A stretch of DNA of 12,941 nucleotides from Pelagophyceae sp. CCMP2097 (taxonomy: Eukaryota > Sar > Pelagophyceae). The notes beneath the pieces are model-generated. The model was not told the origin of the DNA. It saw only the letters and a program-made list of their open reading frames with translations, and did no database searches. The translations under genes were made by a program, and so were the position numbers. Below are positions 8,418 to 12,941 of the stretch, in pieces (within the stretch, counting starts at the first letter, position 1; the number at the start of each line of letters is the position of its first letter). The DNA lies in the NCBI GenBank assembly GCA_026770575.1, contig MU657297.1:86055-98995 (forward strand). Reading direction: 5' to 3'.

Positions 8418-9011
8418 TCAAACTTCTATTACCGGGTTAAACTTAATCTTTGCGCTTATAAACATTTGGGATGACTGAACTGAATGTTTCATTTTGTTGG
8501 CGAGTCTCCGCTGATATTGGATTCCATGTTCATGAGCTTCTGAAACGTGAGCCTTACGGATGTCTTTAATAGTAATTTTTCCTTTTAAATAATTTTTAAT
8601 TTTTTTTGTTACAAATTGATTAAGTCTACCAGTGTCTGTATTGAATAGGAATTTTCGAGGGAAAAAATCAATTGACCTTGACAATAAAGAATGACATAAT
8701 TTATCAGGTTTGAATTCAATACAACCATAAATTTTAGACGTCTTTTGCGCGTTTTCTTCTAGTTTATCATCGTTTGTAATAATTAAAGTTTTCATTGGCT
8801 GTTTGATGAAATAGATATGAATCTGACTTAAATCATCACGAAATCCATGTTGGGTTTGTAAAAACAATACGATTACTGCATGATCTATTTCTTTTTGAAT
8901 TTTTAAATCAAATTCTAAACAATACAACTTGTATAATGCAATTTCAGACAATTTTATAGACATAGACTTCATCTCGTTGAGTGTAATGATGAGCGGCGCT
9001 TGTGACTTATT
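8418..9011 (-). pseudogene. Tyrosine recombinase, C-terminal catalytic part
   Basis: The open frame runs from ATG 8972 to a stop at 8418 (184 codons). In-frame sequence with no stop continues upstream as NKSQAPLIITLNE, so the true gene starts further 5' and its N-terminal domain is lost. Numbered from 8972, a candidate first catalytic Arg is R45 in QTQHGFRDDLSQI, the second is R139 in ITIKDIRKAHVSEA, and the conserved His is H163 in RRLANKMKHSVQSS. This order and the 'R..LA..M.HS' signature are typical of phage-type integrases and of crypton- and NCLDV-like tyrosine recombinases. The expected nucleophile Tyr position a few residues after HS is Phe (F171, codon 8460-8462), so activity is probably lost. 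It would have integrated the element by site-specific recombination. Its stop lies 5 bp from that of the convergent fibre 2. Confidence 0.7.
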
Positions 9012-9091
9012 AAGATTTATAAAAAAAATAACAAAAAAATAATTTTTATTTTTTATTGTTTAGTACCAAAATAGTGGAATCGTGCTCCTTT

Positions 9092-11521
9092 TTATTCATC
9101 ATCCATAAATCCACATGTCTGGGTTATGTCTTGTGTATCGCTTTCGGGAATCTTATAACATTCAAATATTACTTTATTCGTTGTTTCGTTCTATGAATTT
9201 CCCGCAACCAAGTGCGCGTCTTTCGGGTTTATTCATGTTACTCCATATTTCAGATGTTTTAAATTCTTCATAAATCCCTTTGATTTGAATGAATGTTTTC
9301 GTTGTGTCTTTTTGAACCTTTAAAACAGTTGTCACATTTTAATTTTTTCTGTTAATTTATACTCCGATACAAACCATTTATATAATTCAGAGGCTGATTT
9401 TAAATAATCGTCGTTACGTAGTTTAATACTTTCGGGGACGAACGTATCTATATTATAACCACTTTCTTTATATTTTCCCCAATGGGATGCAACGATTTTA
9501 AATAAAGCGTATTTGAACTCAACACCTTTGTACGATGCATTTACCAAAAAGCAGTGCTCGTCCTCATTCACGTCATCTATATTACTGACAATCGATCAAT
9601 CGCGCTTGTATAGTTTAATGAAAGCCGGTTGAATGAAAGCCGATGTCGATCAATCGCGCTTGCATAGCGACATTACATTCCCCGACAAGGCTCGGCTTCT
9701 GATTACATTCCATTATTAAAAAGCTCCTAAGTTGCGTGTCTGTACTATTTTTTTTTAACAATCGCGCAGATATTTGACTGTCACCAGTGAGTTCCTTGAT
9801 AGTCGACGAATTTAAACAAGTCGCATTTTTCGAATGAGTATCTGGCTCTCGAGAGAAAACACCCCGTTTGAAATTCATCTGAGCGAGGACAGGATTGGCG
9901 CCATCGGATTTAATAGGCTGCATCAGGGCGTTGCTGGGCATTGTATAGCCGCAATTTCCAAGGGTTTCGAGAAACAATTCATTTATCAACGATTTGCCAT
10001 TGCGTCCGCCACCGTTGCACAAAACGAACTTTTCAAGTAATAGAGATTGTAAACAAGTTACGAGAATTGTCATATATAGGTTTTTTTCATCTGAAACGTT
10101 GTAGAAAATCTCATTTAGAATTTTTTCAACAGTTATCATCTCTTCGTCGGTTGGTTCTCGCCAGTCATACCCAGTATTTATACACATACAATCGAGTTTA
10201 TTCGAAGTTACAAACTCACCTTGATCCAAATCGAAAACTTTTTTATAAAATACAACGATATTCGAATTTAATTCAAAAGTTGTATCCATTTCAATTAACG
10301 ATTTTATAGCCTTTGTTGTACAGTCGTTGATAAAAGATTCGCTTCCCAACTGTTTCAAATTTCCCCTTAATATTTCAGCTCGTCGTTTTAAATTTTCGTT
10401 GGCTGTCGAATAATTTTCATCCTCTGGAACAAGTGCCATGCGTTGGCTTGTGATTTGTTGTGATAATAGTAAAAACATGTTTTTGAAGTCTTTTATAAAT
10501 CTATTCCGTACATCAAACTCCGTTATTTTCCGAGAGATGCCGTTACAGATAGAGTAAATTTCTATATTCGTATAAATAAAATCATGTCCAAATATACAAT
10601 GAAAACATTCCGTGATATTTTGCGTGTTAAACATTGAGTTCGCCTTTTCAATCAATAAACGCGAGTCACTTAATTACCATTTTAAATAGCCTTTGGGATT
10701 TACCTCTTTTGCCATATTTTGAAGTACGAAAATCGAAAATTCCTTCGATTTAATTGAATCCCAAATTTTAATGGTATTCTGTTCATCATAAAAACTATTT
10801 AAAGCACAATATTCCAAAATATATCAAGATTGTAACGATTAGATTTTTAAACTGAAGCGTTTAAAAAGTAAGTATCCCATGATATAATTCGAATTATATT
10901 AACTGTTTTGTTTTCAATTACTTCAAATAATAGTTTCAATTTTTTTTTTTTTTGTTCAAATGGTTTATCCGATTCATGAATGATTTGAATGGCTTGCGCT
11001 TTCTTCGTTTTAATAATCTCTTTTTTATAATTTATTTCGTCGCTAAGGTTTTGGTAATCTAAAATTTCAGTTTCACCATTCAACATGATTCCATTAACAG
11101 GTGCGTAACTCCACTGTCCAGACAACAATTCAATTCCGTATCCGGTCCCAAGTTTTGTATCTAAAAAACCATACCTTACCAGTTTAGAGTTGAATGTTTT
11201 TGCAGTGATCATAATATGTTTCCCGTAACTCTTAGATGTTGTTTTCCCGTAACAGAAATATGGAGTTGTTTTAATAGGTCATCGTATTTTTAAGGGCAGT
11301 CTGCCACATCGATGTCAATGTGATGGACAACCGACGTATCCATCGCAATATGACATAATTTATCGCTGTATGTAGGATCTTTAAGAAATGATTGTCGTAT
11401 TCTTAAAATAAGTTTTTGTTATTTTTTTAAAATCATTATATGTCGGTGTTTTAAAAAATATACGACTTGAGTTTTATTGGTAGGGGGATTTCCGCGGATT
11501 TCCATCTTCATTTAATGTCAT
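9092..11521 (-). pseudogene. D5-type primase-helicase (AEP-like primase + SF3 helicase), broken
   Basis: The start is taken at ATG 11521 (MTLNEDGNPRKSPYQ, then TAA 11474-11476). The N-terminal primase region follows in pieces: SVVHHIDIDV, holding a DxD metal-site motif; TAA 11290-11292; SKSYGKHIMI, a substrate-binding-like motif; and GYGIELLSGQWSY up to a stop at 10847. A linker runs through IKIWDSIKSKEFSIFVLQN and TAA 10674-10676. The longest intact part (10655-9615, 346 codons) holds a D5_N-like segment ending in TGYDWREPTDEE, Walker A GGGRNGKS (9990-10013), a Walker B region KRGVFSREPD and motif C FLIMECNQKP. After frame breaks at 9617, 9332 and 9174 the tail includes TFIQIKGIYEEFKTSEIWSN and ends TCGFMDDE at 9092. 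About 800 codons in all, usual for these replication proteins, which unwind and prime viral DNA. Confidence 0.92.
9592..9662. repeat. Nested tandem duplications in the helicase gene
   Basis: TCGATCAATCGCGCTTG occurs at 9592-9608 and 9646-9662 (period 54). Within the interval AATGAAAGCCG occurs at 9617-9627 and 9632-9642 (period 15). The site lies just after the conserved 'ARLIDI.F' segment and coincides with the break that ends the 346-codon frame. Confidence 0.93.
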
Positions 11522-11532
11522 ATCGAGTTCAA

Positions 11533-11672
11533 TTGGAAACCCGGGGAGATACGTTGGAAACCCGCGGGAGATACGTTGGAAAACCCGGAGGTAAAACACT
11601 TACGTTTAAAATCAGATATTAAAATTTTGAAACCCGCAGAAATACGTTGGGGGAAACCCGGAAATAAACCCT
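11533..11672. repeat. GAAACCCG-type repeat array at the right border
   Basis: Imperfect units of the form TTGGAAACCCGxGGAGATACG start at 11533 and 11554, with more diverged copies at 11576, 11626 and 11648. A second element, GATATTAAAATTxxGAAA, occurs near 11614 and 11686. The array lies immediately upstream of the presumed start of the leftward primase-helicase gene and near the edge of the AT-rich block. It could be promoter-proximal or terminal-repeat-derived sequence. The rest of 11522-11835 shows no gene. Confidence 0.75.
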
Positions 11673-11833
11673 TAGTCGTTCACGGATATTAAAATTGAAA
11701 GCCCCCAAAAACTTAAAAAAAAGTGGGAATACTCGCGGCAACCAACTCGTTGACAAAAAAATGCTCTGTTAAAATAGGTCCAAATCGGGTCAAAAAACAT
11801 GCACCTACCCTAGCACTCGTTGATGGACTGGTT

Positions 11834-11839
11834 ACTCAC
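11834..11839 (-). promoter_or_regulatory. GTGAGT 5' splice-donor-like site
   Basis: Read on the minus strand, the open segment ending NELE runs directly into GTGAGTAA, a textbook donor sequence. The stop codon of the open frame lies inside this motif. If used, the intron would begin here and run leftward into the AT-rich viral block. Splicing to the acceptor at 167 would give only a few more codons before a stop, so the pairing is unproven. Confidence 0.35.
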
Positions 11840-12075
11840 TCCAGTTCGTTATCTCGCCCGAAGTTGGAGTTGAGAACGCCAGATGTCTCGAACGCACGCG
11901 CCGCGTTTATGGCCTTGTAACAATCGAAACGAACGTCGGATTCGTGCTCTTTGAAGCCTTTCATGCTGCATTGTATGTTGAGCGGTACTTGCCGAACAGA
12001 TCTATTATCCAGCCAGTTCTTGGCGCGCCCGAGCCGGCGGCCATCGAGCCTCGCCTCCTCGCGCGCCAAAACGAC
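11840..12075 (-). CDS. Possible host exon next to the insertion
   Basis: A 78-codon open segment on the minus strand begins VVLAREEARLDGRRLGRAKN and later reads HESDVRFDCYKAINAARAF. It ends NSNFGRDNELE at the donor-like GTGAGT. It is in the frame obtained if the candidate 101-nt intron (12076-12176) is removed from the upstream exon. Base composition drops from GC-rich to intermediate at about 12010, so the left part may be something else, such as repeat-derived sequence. No domain was recognised. Confidence 0.35.
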
Positions 12076-12176
12076 CTACGAATAAGCATCGTTACAGCGG
12101 GGAGTGGCGCACGGCAAGGTCCCGCGCAGCATGGCGCGCGCGGCGACGCGAACGCGAGAAAAGACGCTGGAAGAAC
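12076..12176 (-). other. Candidate short spliceosomal intron, 101 nt
   Basis: On the minus strand a GT (GTTCTTCC) at 12176 and a TAG at 12078-12076 bound a GC-rich segment with a possible branch point (TGTAACG) about 15 nt before the acceptor. Removing it joins the two host open segments in frame. The donor is weak. Short repetitive introns (introner elements) are known in Micromonas, and this could be one, but I cannot verify similarity to a known family. Confidence 0.3.
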
Positions 12177-12602
12177 GCCGTCAATATAGTCCGACGGCAC
12201 GCGAAACCCAAAGCCCCCGTTGCAGTCCTCGTAGACCCGCATGCCGTAGGAGCGTTTCTTGCCGTCGTCGCCGCCGTTGCCACCGATGCACGTGCCGCCG
12301 CCGCCGTCGTCGTCGATGCACGCCTTCGCCTCCGGCGTCACCGTCGTTGCGAGCGCCGCCGCCGCATTCCGCGCCGTTGCGAGCGGTGCCGATGCGCGCC
12401 TCGATGCGTCCGCCTACGCGCTTGAGTCGGACTGCAGCTCGGCCGAGTCGAGACGAGACCACTCGTCATTCAAATCGCCCGGGCAGCCCCGCGCGCCACG
12501 GCGAATTCGTACCATGCCGTCGCCGCCTTCGTCCGACGCCGGCGCCGCCACCAACAGCGCAGCACAGCCCATCAGCGCCATCCACGCCGAGCAGCGCATC
12601 GA
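12177..12602 (-). CDS. Possible host secreted-protein 5' exon with an in-frame stop
   Basis: From ATG 12602 the minus strand reads MRCSAWMALMGCAALLVAAP followed by ASDEGGDG, a good signal peptide with a likely cleavage after an AxA-type site. An upstream in-frame ATG at 12623 is possible. The frame continues through RLDSAELQSDSSA to TAG at 12414-12416. It then stays open in the same frame with an Ala-rich stretch, CIDDDGGGGTCIGGNGGDDG and YEDCNGGFGFRVPSDYIDG. The four cysteines and glycine-rich texture suggest a secreted or surface protein, but no family was recognised. The TAG may be a real nonsense change, an unrecognised small intron or a sequence error. Confidence 0.42.
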
Positions 12603-12671
12603 CGCGAGGGACTCTAGATTCAAACGAGATGAGATGAGATAAGCACAGCAGTTCCGACTTTAAACCCGAAA

Positions 12672-12785
12672 GTCCAAAAGCAAAAGCAACGTCCAAAAGC
12701 AAAAGCAAGGTCCAAAAGCAAAAGCAACGTCCAAAAGCAAAAGCAACGTCCAAAAGCAAAAGCAACGTCCAAAAGCAAAAGCAAG
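12672..12785. repeat. 19-bp minisatellite, six units
   Basis: The unit GTCCAAAAGCAAAAGCAAC repeats at 12672, 12691, 12710, 12729, 12748 and 12767. Units 2 and 6 end in G instead of C. It lies about 70 bp upstream of the putative leftward host start at 12602. Because 19 is not a multiple of three, open frames across it read the repeat in all phases and are not evidence of a protein. Confidence 0.97.
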
Positions 12786-12820
12786 TCTGGGACGCGGCGA
12801 GCGCGCTCCGTGACGTTCGC

Positions 12821-12894
12821 GCCCGCCGGCGAGCTCACGCCCACGTCCGCGGCGCTCGCCCGCCGGCGAGCTCACGCCCACGTCCGCGGCGCTC
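12821..12894. repeat. 37-bp GC-rich tandem repeat, two units
   Basis: A 37-bp unit starting GCCCGCCGGCGAGCTCACGC is present at 12821-12857 and exactly again at 12858-12894. Partial GGCGCTCGCC copies follow to about 12917. It is part of the host flank upstream of the minisatellite, and no gene is supported in 12,624-12,941. Confidence 0.95.
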
Positions 12895-12941
12895 GCCCGC
12901 GGCGCTCGCCGGGCGCTCGCTTGTAGGAAGGTCCCAACACT

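Larger units (their letters stand above)
319..11835. mobile_element. Degraded endogenous polinton-like-virus / virophage-like element
   Basis: An AT-rich block lies between GC-rich host-like flanks. It contains, in fragments, a probable double-jelly-roll capsid protein, two fibre-type proteins, another beta-rich virion protein, a lipase-like hydrolase, a tyrosine recombinase and a D5-type primase-helicase. This combination, with a total near 11 kb, is known for polinton-like viruses and virophages, which integrate into protist genomes. Virion genes run rightward and the recombinase and replication genes leftward. Nearly all genes carry several stops or frameshifts, so it is a fossil. The borders are estimates from base composition and from repeat arrays: no terminal inverted repeat or target-site duplication could be identified by eye. 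A large fragment of a bigger algal virus is an alternative, but the compact gene set favours a small element. Confidence 0.82.

Noticed and set aside
8418..8972. Possible rve-type (DDE) integrase as in Polintons
   Set aside because: No D,D35E spacing is visible; the R...R...HS arrangement fits a tyrosine recombinase instead.
9834..10309. Plus-strand frames over the helicase
   Set aside because: They lie opposite the Walker A/B/C-containing frame and show no motif.
184..11800. Terminal inverted repeats bounding the element
   Set aside because: The two border regions were compared in inverted orientation by eye and only trivial matches of six to nine bases were seen.
12104..12642. Overlapping plus-strand Arg/Pro/Ser-rich frames
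   Set aside because: Antisense shadows of the better-supported minus-strand signal-peptide frame; long open frames in all phases are expected in GC-rich DNA.
12672..12785. CRISPR array
   Set aside because: Units are contiguous 19-mers with no unique spacers, so it is a minisatellite.
12466..12881. Minus-strand frames with repeated LLLLDVAFAFG and CFCFWT
   Set aside because: Pure translation of the 19-bp minisatellite in rotating phases; no start context or conserved protein.

Overview
The window looks like a stretch of a GC-rich eukaryotic nuclear genome carrying a decayed, AT-rich DNA-virus insertion. Both ends (about 1-180 and 11,840-12,941) are strongly GC-rich, have eukaryote-style coding and possible splice signals, and carry simple tandem repeats. 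The roughly 11.5 kb between them is AT-rich and holds a compact set of virus-like genes, almost every one broken by stops and frameshifts. The GC-rich flanks, a CTGAC branch-point-like motif close to an AG, and very short candidate introns suggest a unicellular green alga of the prasinophyte type (Micromonas-like). That host call is an inference. It is not proved by any marker gene here.

The insert has the make-up of a polinton-like virus or virophage-like element. From left to right it holds: small unidentified remnants (370-628); an unidentified gene (673-1237, +); a class-3-lipase-like alpha/beta hydrolase (1349-1818, -); a beta-rich virion protein (1838-2798, +); two small proteins, one lysine-rich (2804-3274, +); a probable major capsid protein (3292-4682, +); two long fibre-type surface proteins (4729-6289 and 6340-8412, +); the C-terminal catalytic part of a tyrosine recombinase (8418-9011, -); and a primase-helicase of the D5 type with an N-terminal AEP-like primase region and an SF3 helicase (9092-11521, -). 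The virion genes form one rightward block. The recombinase and replication gene form a leftward block that meets it tail to tail at about 8415. No packaging ATPase, maturation protease or DNA polymerase was recognised.

Read together, the genes describe a self-replicating (primase-helicase), integrating (tyrosine recombinase) element with its own capsid and attachment fibres, now a fossil. Several lesions are short tandem duplications of 10-54 bp period. The helicase core is the longest surviving open frame (346 codons).

The flanks may belong to a single leftward host gene. On the right are a signal-peptide-like start at 12602, one in-frame stop (12414-12416), a possible 101-nt intron, and an open segment ending at a GTGAGT donor-like site at 11839. 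On the left is a branch-point/acceptor-like signal at 167-184 followed by an open frame to the window edge. If so, the viral element sits inside an intron or has split the gene. The reading phase across that junction does not obviously work, so this stays a hypothesis. Repeat arrays lie at both borders (184-318; 11,533-11,672) and upstream of the host start (12,672-12,785; 12,821-12,894).
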